Shown here: piece after piece, positions 16,518-28,040 of the stretch
How positions within the stretch are numbered: position 1 is the first letter of the stretch
Layout: every line of letters starts with the position of its first letter
Origin: Pseudomonas viridiflava
GTDB lineage: Bacteria; Pseudomonadota; Gammaproteobacteria; Pseudomonadales; Pseudomonadaceae
DNA: 64,000 bases
Assembly: GCF_900602065.1 (NCBI RefSeq)
Contig: NZ_UWFN01000285.1
Span: forward strand, 620,001-684,000
Direction of reading: 5' to 3'
Notes under the pieces: model-generated
Database searches by the model: none
What the model was told of the DNA's origin: nothing
What the model saw: the letters and a program-made list of their open reading frames with translations, nothing else
Position numbers and translations under genes: made by a program

Positions 16518-16592
16518 CTGTAGGAGCTGCCGAAGGCTGCGATGGCGACGTGTCAGGGCAAACGCTTTCGCAGCCTTCGGCAGCTCCTACAG
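16518..16592. repeat. REP pair, GTAGGAGCTGCCGAAGGCTGCGA family
   Basis: Facing copies separated by about 20 bases form a hairpin between pepA and holC. Confidence 0.92.
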
Positions 16593-16662
16593 AAAATGCA
16601 TGTCAACCCGGCAAATTGCATTTGGTTGTTTAGCGACAAAGGCGCCCCGACCTGGAACCTAC

Positions 16663-17091
16663 ATGACACAAGTCGATTTCTACATTCTCCCAAGCCCCGA
16701 TCCCTCCGCTCGCCTGGACTTTGCCTGCAAGCTCACGGAGAAAGCCTGGCGCATGGGTCACCGTATTTACCTGCACTGCAGCGATGCCGCGCAGCGTGAA
16801 GACCTCGATGCGCGGCTATGGCGCTTCAAGGGTGAAACCTTCATCCCCCACGGTGACGCTGAGGACGATCAGGTCGCACCGGTGGTGCTGGGCCTGGGTG
16901 AAGACCCGGGGCAACATCAGGATCTGCTGGTCAACCTCGACCTGCGCATCCCCGAATTTTTCAAGCGTTTCGCCCGCGTGGCGGAAATAGTGGTGGAAGA
17001 CCCCGCCATACGACTGGCCGCACGAGAGAGTTTTCGTTTCTACCGTGAACAGGGCTATCCTCTGCAAGATCACCGACTACAGCGGCTTTGA
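16663..17091 (+). CDS. holC: DNA polymerase III chi subunit HolC
   Basis: Chi links the clamp loader to single-strand-binding protein and helps hand over primers during replication. The 142-residue protein matches PF04364: it starts MTQVDFYILPS, with AWRMGHRIYLHCSD in the first third and the family LWRFKGETFIPH core. The ATG at 16663 was chosen over one at 16600 because the family begins M-(T)-x-V-D-F-Y-I-L. The order pepA-holC-small gene-valS is the same as in P. aeruginosa. Confidence 0.95.
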   Translation: MTQVDFYILPSPDPSARLDFACKLTEKAWRMGHRIYLHCSDAAQREDLDARLWRFKGETFIPHGDAEDDQVAPVVLGLGEDPGQHQDLLVNLDLRIPEFFKRFARVAEIVVEDPAIRLAARESFRFYREQGYPLQDHRLQRL

Positions 17092-17098
17092 GCACACG

Positions 17099-17530
17099 AT
17101 GGATAATTCAAACCCTCTGAAAAACTCCGCCCACTTGCTGGACGACCTAGAGTCAATCCGCCAACTGCTCGGCGATGACTCACAGCAACCGCCCGCTCAT
17201 GGCGAAGGGCAGATTCCTTTGCTGTTCGATGTGGTGGGTGCAAAACCGGCATTGAGCCAGGAGCTGGATTTCGGTGATGAAGATGACACCGAGATTCCAA
17301 CCCTCACCCCCGAGCCCGTCGCCCAGCCCGTTGAACCGCCCGTGGCTGCTGCTCCGGTACAGGCAAAATCCAAAGAAGACGCGCTGTTGTACCTCGACTC
17401 AGAACTGCGCGCCGCCGCCCAGTTGATCATGCAAGACGTCATCGACGACTTTGCGCCGCACATCGAGACCGAAATCAAACGTCGTCTTGAAGCGCGGATG
17501 GAGCGGTTGCTGAGCCAGTATCAAAATTGA
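17099..17530 (+). CDS. Conserved small protein between holC and valS, function unknown
   Basis: A 143-residue acidic protein starting 7 bases after holC. The middle (about residues 40-90) is rich in P, E, V and A and looks disordered. The C-terminal third (EDALLYLDSELRAAAQLIMQ to the end) is predicted helical and amphipathic, ending in a basic LEARMERLLSQYQ segment. A gene of similar size and place lies between holC and valS in other pseudomonads. No catalytic motif or signal peptide is visible. Tight spacing with holC suggests cotranscription and possibly a replication-linked role, but that is guesswork. Confidence 0.85.
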   Translation: MDNSNPLKNSAHLLDDLESIRQLLGDDSQQPPAHGEGQIPLLFDVVGAKPALSQELDFGDEDDTEIPTLTPEPVAQPVEPPVAAAPVQAKSKEDALLYLDSELRAAAQLIMQDVIDDFAPHIETEIKRRLEARMERLLSQYQN

Positions 17531-17534
17531 TTCT

Positions 17535-17620
17535 GTGAGAGCGGTGCTTGCCCGCGATAAGGGCACCGCAATTCTAAAGGGAATCGCGTCAGCCTTATCG
17601 CGGGCAAGCACCGCTCCCAC
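17535..17620. repeat. REP pair, GCTTGCCCGCGATAAG family
   Basis: Facing copies GTGAGAGCGGTGCTTGCCCG (17535) and the complement ending at 17620, between the small gene and valS. Confidence 0.9.
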
Positions 17621-17746
17621 GGTGTGAAATGTCAGTCAGATGCCAGGTCTTTTTACAGCCCATCATCGCCCCGCTCTACGCCCAGCCGTTCATCCCCGCT
17701 ATACTTGTCGGCTTTCCCGAATTACAGCAATAGGTTCCCGCCGCGC

Positions 17747-20593
<2,847 letters not shown>

Positions 20594-20642
20594 ATAAAAC
20601 AGTCAGCCAGCCTTCCCCAAGGCTGGCCGGCGACAACGAACC

Positions 20643-20750
20643 CTGTAGGAGCGACCGGGGTGGCGCTCCACCTTGCTCGCGATAGCGGTCTGTCATTCAC
20701 ATGATTAGTGCCTGACAAACCGCTATCGCGAGCAAGCTCACTCCTACAGG
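20643..20750. repeat. REP pair with an asymmetric insertion, GCTTGCTCGCGATAGCGG family
   Basis: The right arm is a normal REP (complement of CCTGTAGGAGTGAGCTTGCT). The left arm carries about 15-20 extra bases (GACCGGGGTGGCGCTCCACC) between GTAGGAGC and TTGCTCGCGATAGCGG, so one arm has a small hairpin-forming insertion. Confidence 0.85.
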
Positions 20751-20779
20751 GTTTTGCGTTTCAACGAGACCTCATCGGC

Positions 20780-21802
20780 ATGACCATCCCGAACCCCCCA
20801 AAACCACCCCGCAAAAAGCCCAGACCGGCGCAGCCAGGCAAACCTGCCGAGCCCCGTGAAAAGGCCACTTTGCACCCACGCAATCGCCATCAAGGCCATT
20901 ACGACTTTCCCAAGCTGATCAAAAGCAGCCCGGAACTGGGGCAGTTTCTGATCACCAATCCGTATGGCAAGGAAAGCATCGACTTCGCCAACCCGGCCGC
21001 CGTGCGCGTGTTCAACCGGGCGCTGCTCAAGTCGTTTTACGGCATCGCCCACTGGGATATCCCGGCCGACTACCTGTGCCCGCCGATTCCGGGCCGTGCA
21101 GACTACCTGCACTTCCTCGCCGACCTGCTGGCTGAGCGCAACGAAGGCGTCATCCCGCGTGGCGCCTCGATCAAGGCACTGGACGTCGGCACCGGCGCCA
21201 ACTGCGTCTATCCACTGATTGGCCACAGCGACTATGGCTGGCAGTTCCTCGGTTCGGAGATCGACACCACCGCCGTTGCCGCTGCCACTGCGATCATCAA
21301 ATCCAACAACCTGAGCAAAGCCATCACACTGCGCCAGCAAAGCAATCGCAAGCAGATCCTGCTGGACCTGCTCAACAGCGACGAACGCTTCGACGTGAGC
21401 CTCTGCAACCCGCCATTCCACTCGTCTCTGGAAGAAGCACAGCGCGGCAGTCAGCGTAAATGGCGGGCGCTGGGCAAGGCAGACCCGAAACGCAAACTGC
21501 CGGTCCTCAACTTCGGCGGCCAATCCCAGGAGTTGTGGTGTGAAGGCGGTGAAATTGGCTTCGTCACGCAACTGATCAAAGAAAGCACCCAAGCGGCGAA
21601 ACAGGTGTTGTGGTTCAGCACGCTGGTCTCAAAAGCGTCCAACCTGCCGATGATTCAAAGCACGCTGAAGAAAGTCGGTGTGTTCGAGAGTCAGGTGGTC
21701 GAGATGGGCCAGGGCCAGAAGCAAAGCCGCTTCGTGGCGTGGACCTTTCATGACAAGGCCAGACAAGAGGCATGGCGTCAGGAGCGCTGGGCGTTGAAAT
21801 AA
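20780..21802 (+). CDS. rlmF: 23S rRNA (adenine-1618-N6) methyltransferase RlmF
   Basis: SAM-dependent enzyme that methylates A1618 of 23S rRNA. The 340-residue protein has a basic proline-rich N-terminal tail (residues 1-40), the family segment LHPRNRHQGHYDFPKLI, a Rossmann SAM site (ALDVGTGANCVYPLIG, about residues 132-147) and the catalytic NPPF motif in SLCNPPFHSS. The start at 20780 (MTIPNPPKPP) is taken because the longer frame from 20708 would be translated from a REP element. The ribosome site is weak, so the exact start is less certain than the identity. Confidence 0.94.
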   Translation: MTIPNPPKPPRKKPRPAQPGKPAEPREKATLHPRNRHQGHYDFPKLIKSSPELGQFLITNPYGKESIDFANPAAVRVFNRALLKSFYGIAHWDIPADYLCPPIPGRADYLHFLADLLAERNEGVIPRGASIKALDVGTGANCVYPLIGHSDYGWQFLGSEIDTTAVAAATAIIKSNNLSKAITLRQQSNRKQILLDLLNSDERFDVSLCNPPFHSSLEEAQRGSQRKWRALGKADPKRKLPVLNFGGQSQELWCEGGEIGFVTQLIKESTQAAKQVLWFSTLVSKASNLPMIQSTLKKVGVFESQVVEMGQGQKQSRFVAWTFHDKARQEAWRQERWALK

Positions 21803-21816
21803 ACAACCGCCACTCA

Positions 21817-21912
21817 CCTGTGGGAGCGAATTTATTCGCGAAGACGGCGTTACTCACTATAAATATGCATTGAATGTACCGACCTCTTCGCGAATAAATC
21901 CGCTCCCACAGG
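21817..21912. repeat. BIME, GTGGGAGCGAATTTATTCGC family
   Basis: Facing REP copies (CCTGTGGGAGCGAATTTATT at 21817, complement ending at 21912) downstream of rlmF. Confidence 0.9.
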
Positions 21913-21936
21913 CCCCGTATTTTCAATAGACAGACA

Positions 21937-21976
21937 CAAAAAAGCCGTGCCCGGTTAACCGGTGCACGGCTTTTTC
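21937..21976 (-). terminator. Bidirectional terminator between rlmF and the HU gene
   Basis: AAAAAAGCCGTGC-CCGGTTAACCGG-TGCACGGCTTTTT is a strong stem with an inner palindrome and runs of A and T on the two sides. It sits 17 bases past the HU stop codon on the minus strand. Confidence 0.92.
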
Positions 21977-21992
21977 AACAGCAAGCGTGTGC

Positions 21993-22274
21993 TTACTTGT
22001 TGATCGAGTCGTTCAGCACTTTAGCTGGTACGAACTTGATGACTTTCTTGGCAGCGATTTCGATGGCAGCGCCAGTCGAAGGGTTGCGGCCAGTGCGAGC
22101 TGGACGCTCGGCTACTTTCAGTTTGCCGATGCCCGGCAGAGTGATTTCAGCGCCGTTTTCCAGTTGGTCGGCAACAATTTGGCCCAATTGCTCAAGAGCA
22201 TTACGCGCGGTGGTTTTTGGCGCGTCGATAGCTTCTGCGATATCGGCGATCAATTGGTCTTTAGTCAGAGCCAT
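21993..22274 (-). CDS. HU-family DNA-binding protein
   Basis: A 93-residue HU/IHF-fold protein starting MALTKDQLIADIAEAIDAPK, with the beta-arm region LPGIGKLKVAERPARTGRNP and GAAIEIAAKKVIKFVPAK. It bends and compacts DNA as a dimer in the nucleoid. The start follows a GGAAGGAACACC ribosome site. It is divergent from yejK, another nucleoid protein gene. Pseudomonads have several HU paralogues, and which one this is cannot be fixed from the sequence alone. Confidence 0.95.
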   Translation of the reverse strand: MALTKDQLIADIAEAIDAPKTTARNALEQLGQIVADQLENGAEITLPGIGKLKVAERPARTGRNPSTGAAIEIAAKKVIKFVPAKVLNDSINK

Positions 22275-22678
22275 GGTGGTGTTCCTTCCCTATCAAATTC
22301 ATTTGGATTGCAGAGTGCAGCGTCGGCCTGGAGCCGGATCATGAACCCGACCCTCCAGTAGCAGCCACGATTAATCGCGAAGTGTAGATACTGAAACCGG
22401 GCATTGGTTCGGCCCAAACGCACACAAACTGCGGTGCTTGGCGCGCTATGCTGCGCAAGACGGGGCAAAACTAGCACAGAGCCGAGCAAATATCCGCACT
22501 AACCTACCCGTTTGGACAGGTTTCTCCCGTTTGAACCGAAAAAAAGCGGTTCGGACACCCCACGAGAGCTAAAACCAAGGGGTACAGCCGCGTTTCGCGT
22601 CCGGGTGCGTTACACTGCGTGCCGTAAATCGAGCAGCGCCGCTCGTCAGTATTCCGCTCACAACCAGCCGAGAAACCC

Positions 22679-23680
22679 ATGCCGATCCGTCATTGCATCG
22701 TCCACCTGATCGACAAGAAACCCGACGGCACGCCCGCAGTTCTCCACGCACGCGACTCCGAACTCGCTGAGTCTCAAGCCATCGAGAACATGCTGGCCGA
22801 CCTCAACGAAAGCTATAACGCCAAACAAGGCAAGGCTTGGGGATTCTTCCACGCCGAGTCTGGTGCGCATCCGTTCAGCGGCTGGCTGAAGGAGTACATG
22901 GACGGCGGCAAAGATTTCACGGCATTCAGCCGGGTCGCAGTAGAGCATCTGCAAAAGCTGATGGAAGAGTCCAACCTGTCCGTCGGCGGCCATGTGCTGT
23001 TTGCTCACTATCAACAAGGCATGACGGATTATCTGGTCATCGCCCTGCTGCACCACAGCGAAGGCGTGGCCGTTAGCGAAACCCTCGACGTGACCCCCTC
23101 GCGCCATCTGGACCTTGGGCAACTGCACCTGGCGGCGCGGATCAACGTGTCAGAGTGGCAGAACAACAAGATGTCCAAGCAGTACATCTCGTTCATCAAG
23201 GGCAAGAACGGTAAGAAAGTTTCCGAGTACTTCCGCGACTTCATCGGCTGCCAGGAAGGCGTCGACGGCCCCGGCGAAACCCGCACCCTGCTCAAGGCCT
23301 TCAGCGACTTCGTCGAAAGCGAAGACCTGCCCGAAGACTCTGCCCGTGAAAAAACCAAAGCGCTGGTCGACTACGCCAGCAGCCAAAGCAAAATGGGCGA
23401 ACCCATGGGCCTGGAAGAACTCTCCGGGCTGATCGACGAAGAGCGCCCACGTGCGTTTTACGACCACATCCGCAACAAGGACTACGGCCTGTCGCCAGAG
23501 ATCCCTGCGGATAAGCGCACCCTCAACCAGTTCCGCCGCTTCACCGGCCGCGCTGAGGGCCTGTCCATCAGCTTTGAAGCGCACTTGTTGGGTGACAAGA
23601 TCGAATACGACGAAGCCGCTGGCACCCTGATCATCAAAGGCCTGCCAACGCAGCTCACTGATCAGCTCAAGCGCCGCTGA
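22679..23680 (+). CDS. yejK: Nucleoid-associated protein YejK/NdpA
   Basis: A 333-residue member of the NdpA/YejK family (PF04245), soluble nucleoid-bound proteins of uncertain role. It begins MPIRHCIVHLIDKKPDGTP and shows the family blocks AHYQQGMTDYLVIALLHH, NKMSKQYISFIKGKNGKK and SEYFRDFIGC. The upstream gap of about 400 bases shared with the HU gene should contain both promoters, so two nucleoid genes sit head to head. The downstream glutaredoxin-like gene starts 12 bases later and is probably in the same transcript. Confidence 0.96.
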   Translation: MPIRHCIVHLIDKKPDGTPAVLHARDSELAESQAIENMLADLNESYNAKQGKAWGFFHAESGAHPFSGWLKEYMDGGKDFTAFSRVAVEHLQKLMEESNLSVGGHVLFAHYQQGMTDYLVIALLHHSEGVAVSETLDVTPSRHLDLGQLHLAARINVSEWQNNKMSKQYISFIKGKNGKKVSEYFRDFIGCQEGVDGPGETRTLLKAFSDFVESEDLPEDSAREKTKALVDYASSQSKMGEPMGLEELSGLIDEERPRAFYDHIRNKDYGLSPEIPADKRTLNQFRRFTGRAEGLSISFEAHLLGDKIEYDEAAGTLIIKGLPTQLTDQLKRR

Positions 23681-23692
23681 GGACACACGAGT

Positions 23693-24043
23693 ATGTGGCT
23701 ACGCACCCTGAAGAAGTTCGCTCTGATCATGCTGGTGGTCGTGGTTTATCAGAACTGGGGCAAGATCGAGCACTTCTTCAACCCCTCGGACGCCGTCACC
23801 GCGCAAACCCAGGCGCAAGCCAGGGTGGTGATGTACGCCACCGAATGGTGTGGCTACTGCAAACAGACCCGGCGCTTCCTCGACAGCAAAGGTATCCCGT
23901 TCAAGGAGTACGATATCGAGAAATCCGATGAGGGCCGCAAAGCCTATGAAGCGCTGGGTGGACGCGGCATCCCGTTGATTGATGTGAATGGCACGATCAT
24001 CAGAGGCTTCAGCGAAGAGGCAATATTGGCGGCGTTGAAGTGA
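23693..24043 (+). CDS. Membrane-anchored glutaredoxin-like protein
   Basis: A 116-residue protein with one N-terminal membrane segment (LKKFALIMLVVVVYQNWG, residues 4-21) followed by a glutaredoxin domain (residues 41-116). The redox motif is CGYC in ATEWCGYCKQTRRFLDSKG; the cis-Pro glutathione loop is RGIPLIDVNG and the GFSEE end is conserved. A single anchor suggests tethering to the inner membrane; the side facing the domain is not certain. It follows yejK by 12 bases. Its partner proteins are unknown. Confidence 0.9.
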   Translation: MWLRTLKKFALIMLVVVVYQNWGKIEHFFNPSDAVTAQTQAQARVVMYATEWCGYCKQTRRFLDSKGIPFKEYDIEKSDEGRKAYEALGGRGIPLIDVNGTIIRGFSEEAILAALK

Positions 24044-24106
24044 TCGCAAGGCTCAAAGGCTATAACACTCCCTGTGGGACTCTACATTGGCCTGCTAGCT
24101 CACTTC

Positions 24107-24200
24107 CTGTAGGAGCGAATTTATTCGCGAAGGGGCCGGTACATCCACAACCTTGTATCGACTGAAGCACCGCCTTCCCGAATGAATTCGGTCCCACAGG
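24107..24200. repeat. BIME, GTAGGAGCGAATTTATTCGC family
   Basis: REP copy at 24107 facing a diverged right arm (CCCGAATGAATTCGGTCCCA) ending at 24200, with a fragment GTGGGACTCTACATTGG just upstream. Confidence 0.85.
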
Positions 24201-24220
24201 TAGATTCACAGCTGGCTCTC

Positions 24221-25153
24221 TCAGCGCTTCTCGATTCGAAAACCAAACCGCGGAAAGTGCACATGCACCACACCCGCCCGCTCGTCTTCTCGGCGCAGGA
24301 TCAGCTCTTCGCGCCCATTGAAAACCAACTCGCCCTCAACCGGATCCACCCCGTAATCAACAGCTGAAATGGTCACTTGATCACCGGCCTTGAAGCCATT
24401 GGGATCAATAAACTGCTCCTCCGGCAACGCAGCAGGCGTCGCGTTGTGAGCAATCTCTACCGCTTCGGCCGAGCTCAGCTCGCTTGGCGCGCCATGACCG
24501 AAGCCCAACACTCGACCCAGCCACGCCGCTACACCCGGATAGTCATCCACCAACGGCGCAGTCACCGGGGTTTGCTTGAGGAACCACAGGGTGTGTGCGA
24601 CGGAGAAATCGGCAATCGACGGCACGCCAAACAGGAAGTCGCCGTTGCGCTCCAACTGCAATTCCAGGCGCGTCATGAGCGTTGGCCATTGATGCTTGGC
24701 TTGCTCTACAGGCAGACGCGTTGCACTGCCGCCCTGAAACAACGCAGCGCGATCAGCGACGAAGGCTTTCACCCCTTCAGGTGGCACTTTGGCGAAACGT
24801 ACGGCGAGCGACTCAGGCTGGAACACCAGACTCACGGCATGCATGAACATGACCGAGTCTGCCCATGCCGCAAAGCTGGCGACGGTAAATTCCTGCCCGT
24901 CCGGGAAGAACGCAGGCGAGGCTTTTTCCTGCTCCAGACGGCGAGCCATCAGCGCTGTGTCGCAATAGATATCCGCGCCGATCTGCAGCACCGGTGTTTT
25001 GCGGTAGCCACCAGTCAATGCGGTCAGATCGGGCTTGGGCATGATCGAAGGGATACTGACGGAGCGCCAGGACAGGCCTTTGAACCCCAGCATCAGACGG
25101 GCTTTCTCAGCGAAAAGCGAGGTGGGGTAATGGTGCAGGATGATGTCGGTCAT
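24221..25153 (-). CDS. Glutathione S-transferase family protein with C-terminal extension
   Basis: A 310-residue protein. Residues 1-80 form a GST N-terminal thioredoxin-like domain (IILHHYPTSLFAEKARLMLG; the glutathione loop TPVLQIGADIYCDTALMARR gives the cis-Pro and Asp-Thr pair). An all-alpha GST C-terminal domain follows (to about residue 220, FGVPSIADFSVAHTLWFL). About 80 extra residues then form a beta-rich tail (GFKAGDQVTISAVDYGVDPV and on) not found in ordinary 200-230-residue GSTs. Substrate unknown. It is transcribed alone. Confidence 0.88.
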   Translation of the reverse strand: MTDIILHHYPTSLFAEKARLMLGFKGLSWRSVSIPSIMPKPDLTALTGGYRKTPVLQIGADIYCDTALMARRLEQEKASPAFFPDGQEFTVASFAAWADSVMFMHAVSLVFQPESLAVRFAKVPPEGVKAFVADRAALFQGGSATRLPVEQAKHQWPTLMTRLELQLERNGDFLFGVPSIADFSVAHTLWFLKQTPVTAPLVDDYPGVAAWLGRVLGFGHGAPSELSSAEAVEIAHNATPAALPEEQFIDPNGFKAGDQVTISAVDYGVDPVEGELVFNGREELILRREDERAGVVHVHFPRFGFRIEKR

Positions 25154-25265
25154 GGCTGGCTTTCCAACAGAAGGTAAGCCAGCAGCTTACCCGGCCAGAA
25201 GCAGCGAGCCTACCCGGCAGGCCTGATAGCAGATCATCACAGCGATAGATCGAAGACGCAGGTTT

Positions 25266-25291
25266 CTGTAGGAGCTGCCGAAGGCTGCGAA
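25266..25291. repeat. Single REP, GTAGGAGCTGCCGAAGGCTGCGA family
   Basis: One unpaired copy (CTGTAGGAGCTGCCGAAGGC at 25266) upstream of the GST gene. Confidence 0.8.
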
Positions 25292-25351
25292 CAACCATGT
25301 GTCAGACAACCGCTGTCGTAACCTCCAACTGAACTGCCTGAAAAGATATAA

Positions 25352-25446
25352 ATCTGTAGGAGTGAGCTTGCTCGCGATAGCAGTGGGTCAGACACCCATT
25401 ATTTATCTGATGCACTGCTATCGCGAGCAAGCTCACTCCTACAGAT
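25352..25446. repeat. REP pair, GTGAGCTTGCTCGCGATAGC family
   Basis: Nearly perfect facing copies from 25352 to 25446, forming a long hairpin between the GIY-YIG gene and the GST gene. Confidence 0.92.
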
Positions 25447-25469
25447 TACGTACGTCCGGAGAATTATGG

Positions 25470-25781
25470 TCAAGGCGCAGAGCAATACCCCGCCACCAGA
25501 CACTCCTTCGCACTCTTCCTCAACTTCTTGATCAACCGCTCCTGGCGCAGCGCCTCACCCTTGCTGACGCACTGCTCCACATACACCAGCGCCACTGCAG
25601 GGCTGGAGTAAAAATAGCGGGCACCTTTGCCACTTTGATGGGCAGCAAAGCGGCGCTGCGGATCGTCACTGATGCCACAATACAACGAGCCGTTTTCAGC
25701 GCGCACCAGATACACGAACCAGGGTTTGCTGACCGCTGGTTCGGGTGTCACGTTTACGGATGAGGGCAAGGCTTCAGGCAT
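25470..25781 (-). CDS. GIY-YIG domain protein (UPF0213 type)
   Basis: A 103-residue stand-alone GIY-YIG domain. The signature appears as WFVYLVRAENGSLYCGISDD (FVYLV for GIY and LYCGI for YIG, from about residue 21), followed by the conserved Arg in DPQRRFAAH and the Glu in EALRQERLIKKL. The YhbQ/UPF0213 family is small and of uncertain role in DNA or RNA processing. The first 19 residues are low complexity. It is 43 bases downstream of the SnoaL-like gene on the same strand. Confidence 0.9.
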   Translation of the reverse strand: MPEALPSSVNVTPEPAVSKPWFVYLVRAENGSLYCGISDDPQRRFAAHQSGKGARYFYSSPAVALVYVEQCVSKGEALRQERLIKKLRKSAKECLVAGYCSAP

Positions 25782-25824
25782 GACAGCAGATCAATGGCGC
25801 GAAAGACGCGATTCTACCAGAGGC

Positions 25825-26310
25825 TCAACGTCCGGCCTGAAACGCCGCAAGACCTTTTTGCGCCTGGGCACGGATAGCGTTCTGCACGAAGGGCGTCCAG
25901 CCAAGCAACAGGCCTTTGGCTCCCAGCGCCTGTCGGGACCAGCGCCACAGGTCGAATTGATCATGATGCTCGGCGATCTTGCCGTCACGGAACACGAAGC
26001 GCGCCTGGATATCGTTAACCACGGTGTTGCCCGTCTGACTGAACAGGTAAGTAGCAACCCAATGTGCAGCGCCACTGCGCTCGTCGGCACGCACGCCATC
26101 AAACGTCAGGGAGAAATCCTTGGCCCGTGACGTGAGCATGCGCCACATGTCGCTGACCTGCTGGCCGCGCAGTTCGCCAAAGACAGGATCGCTGAACAGC
26201 ACGTCATCTGTGTAGCAGGCGGCCATGGCTTCTGCGTCAAGGCGGTTGAAGGCCTCGTAGAAGCGGGTAATCAGCGCGTTATTGATCAGGCGTTTATCTT
26301 CGTCGCTCAT
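25825..26310 (-). CDS. SnoaL/NTF2-like protein
   Basis: A 161-residue protein with the cystatin-like alpha+beta cone of the NTF2/SnoaL superfamily: helix LINNALITRFYEAFNRLDAE, then AMAACYTDDVLFSDPVFGEL, and beta strands with GAAHWVATYLF and ARFVFRDGKIAEHHDQFDLW. Such proteins are small-molecule isomerases or binding proteins; the ligand is unknown. The ATG at 26310 (MSDEDKRL) is preferred over one at 26379, which would add 23 residues without similarity. Confidence 0.85.
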   Translation of the reverse strand: MSDEDKRLINNALITRFYEAFNRLDAEAMAACYTDDVLFSDPVFGELRGQQVSDMWRMLTSRAKDFSLTFDGVRADERSGAAHWVATYLFSQTGNTVVNDIQARFVFRDGKIAEHHDQFDLWRWSRQALGAKGLLLGWTPFVQNAIRAQAQKGLAAFQAGR

Positions 26311-26396
26311 GCATACAGGTCCATTGGAGCAAAAGGTGCCTGCACGATAAGCGGCATTTGGCCGCTTTACTACAGACATTCACCGGGCAAATTCTG

Positions 26397-27626
26397 CTAC
26401 TCGACCTTTTCGCTGGTCACATCGACAAACAACGCGCGCCCCGCGCCCATACCCGCGATTACTGCGCCCAGGCCCAGCACAGCAAATATCCAGCCGACGG
26501 CGTCCCAACTGCCGGTCATGTCATGCACGACGCCTACAGCGAACGGCCCCATGGCCGCAATCGTGTAGCCGATGCCCTGAGCCATGCTCGACAGGTTGGA
26601 GGCCACATGCGAGTCACGCGAGCGCAGAACAATCAATGCCAGCGCCAGACTGAACGTGCCGCCCTGCCCCAATCCCAGCAGGATTCCCCACGCCCACAAA
26701 CCTTCCAGCGGTGCATAAAGACAGCCGAAAAGACCGGTCAAGGTCAGCAGCATCACCAGAAAGATCGGTAGGCGCTGATCCTTGCCGCGCGTGGCGAGCC
26801 ATGGGGCGCTCAAGGCACTGATAACCTGCACGATGATCGAGCCTGACAGCAGCAGCCCCGCGTGAGTCGGCGACAGGCCGCGACCGATCAGGATCGAGGG
26901 CAGCCAGCCAAAAACAATGTACGACAGCGAGGACTGTAGCCCCATGTACAGCGTGACCTGCCACGCGAGGCGATCACGCATCAGACCTTTGACGCGATAG
27001 ACCGCACGATTGCTGTCGTGTGCTTCACGGGCCTGGGGATACCAGACAATGGCGGCAATTACCGCAGGCACTAACCAGATACCCAGCCCCATCGCCCAGC
27101 TGTCATTGAAATACTGGCTGAGCGGCACCGTTGAACCCGCCGCAATCGCCGCGCCCAGACACAACGCCATGGTGTAGACACCCATTAGAGCGCCGGCTTG
27201 CCGAGGGAAGTCACGCTTGACGATACCGGGCAGCAACACGCCGACAATGCCGATACTGGCGCCTGCCACGAGGCTGCCGATGAACAGCCCGGGTTCGCCA
27301 AGCAAACTGCGCAACGCCAGCCCGCCAGCGAGCGTCAGCAGAATGACCAGCACCACCCGTTCAGCACCAAAACGGCGCGCAAGCAATGGCGCAAGCGGCG
27401 CGAACAACCCCAGACACAACACCGGCAAGGTGGTCAGCAACCCGGCCTCGGCGGCGGACATGCCCAGGCTGTCAGATACATCATTGAGTAACGGCGCGAT
27501 GCTTGAAAGCGCCGGGCGCAGGTTCAGCGCCACCAGCACCAGGCCGAGCAACAACAGCCAGCGGCTTTTGAGCAGTGAGGGTTGATCTTGCAGGGTCGTG
27601 CTCGCCGATGGCGCCTTGGTCGTCAT
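26397..27626 (-). CDS. MFS transporter, CynX/NimT type
   Basis: A 409-residue protein with twelve predicted membrane helices, of the cyanate/nitroimidazole (CynX) branch of the major facilitator superfamily. Visible marks are the first helix with LVALNLRPALSSIAPLL, the loop after helix 2 (APLLARRFGAERVVL) and GVLLPGIVKRDFPRQAGALMG. It is probably an exporter or an organic-anion uptake carrier; the name of the subfamily does not fix the substrate. The ATG at 27626 (MTTKAPSAST, preceded by GAGAATGAA) is chosen; an ATG at 27707 would add 27 residues. Confidence 0.88.
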   Translation of the reverse strand: MTTKAPSASTTLQDQPSLLKSRWLLLLGLVLVALNLRPALSSIAPLLNDVSDSLGMSAAEAGLLTTLPVLCLGLFAPLAPLLARRFGAERVVLVILLTLAGGLALRSLLGEPGLFIGSLVAGASIGIVGVLLPGIVKRDFPRQAGALMGVYTMALCLGAAIAAGSTVPLSQYFNDSWAMGLGIWLVPAVIAAIVWYPQAREAHDSNRAVYRVKGLMRDRLAWQVTLYMGLQSSLSYIVFGWLPSILIGRGLSPTHAGLLLSGSIIVQVISALSAPWLATRGKDQRLPIFLVMLLTLTGLFGCLYAPLEGLWAWGILLGLGQGGTFSLALALIVLRSRDSHVASNLSSMAQGIGYTIAAMGPFAVGVVHDMTGSWDAVGWIFAVLGLGAVIAGMGAGRALFVDVTSEKVE

Positions 27627-27748
27627 TTCATTCTCGTGGGGGCAGGTAGTGAGGCGGCGCAGAGCGCCAAAAAGGTGCATCGTGTTGGAGAACGGCAACG
27701 AATACAAGTTTCGCTCGGATTGGGTACAGATTTAAAACCGAATCGCGA

Positions 27749-27884
27749 TTCTTTGTGGGAGCCTCTATGTTGTCCTGCAAACCCAATCTCCGTGGGAGCG
27801 AATTCATTCGCGAAGAGGCCATTACGGACAATACATATTCAGCTTCTGGCAATCAGTCTTCCCGAATGAATTCGGTCCCACAGG
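27749..27884. repeat. BIME, GTGGGAGCGAATTCATTCGC family, diverged right arm
   Basis: REP copy at 27791 facing CCCGAATGAATTCGGTCCCA ending at 27884, with a fragment (TTTGTGGGAGCCTCTATG) from about 27752. No gene is seen between 27627 and 28235. Confidence 0.85.
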
Positions 27885-28004
27885 AAAGCGCGCAACTGAA
27901 AACCTCCGCAGCCCTGAATGTGCTCTCAAGGCACTTGCCGTAACACTTTTGCCAGACCTGATCCCTTCCACCTGCCAGACCTTTCCGAGAAACTTGTCCC
28001 TCAC

Positions 28005-28033
28005 TTGCGCCTTTAAATCCGGCTCACTAGGCT
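28005..28033 (+). promoter_or_regulatory. Possible sigma-70 promoter of the DUF3077-like gene
   Basis: TTGCGC-N17-TAGGCT would start a transcript near 28040, just before the structured leader. The -10 match is poor (3 of 6). Confidence 0.35.
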
Positions 28034-28040
28034 GCGTCGG

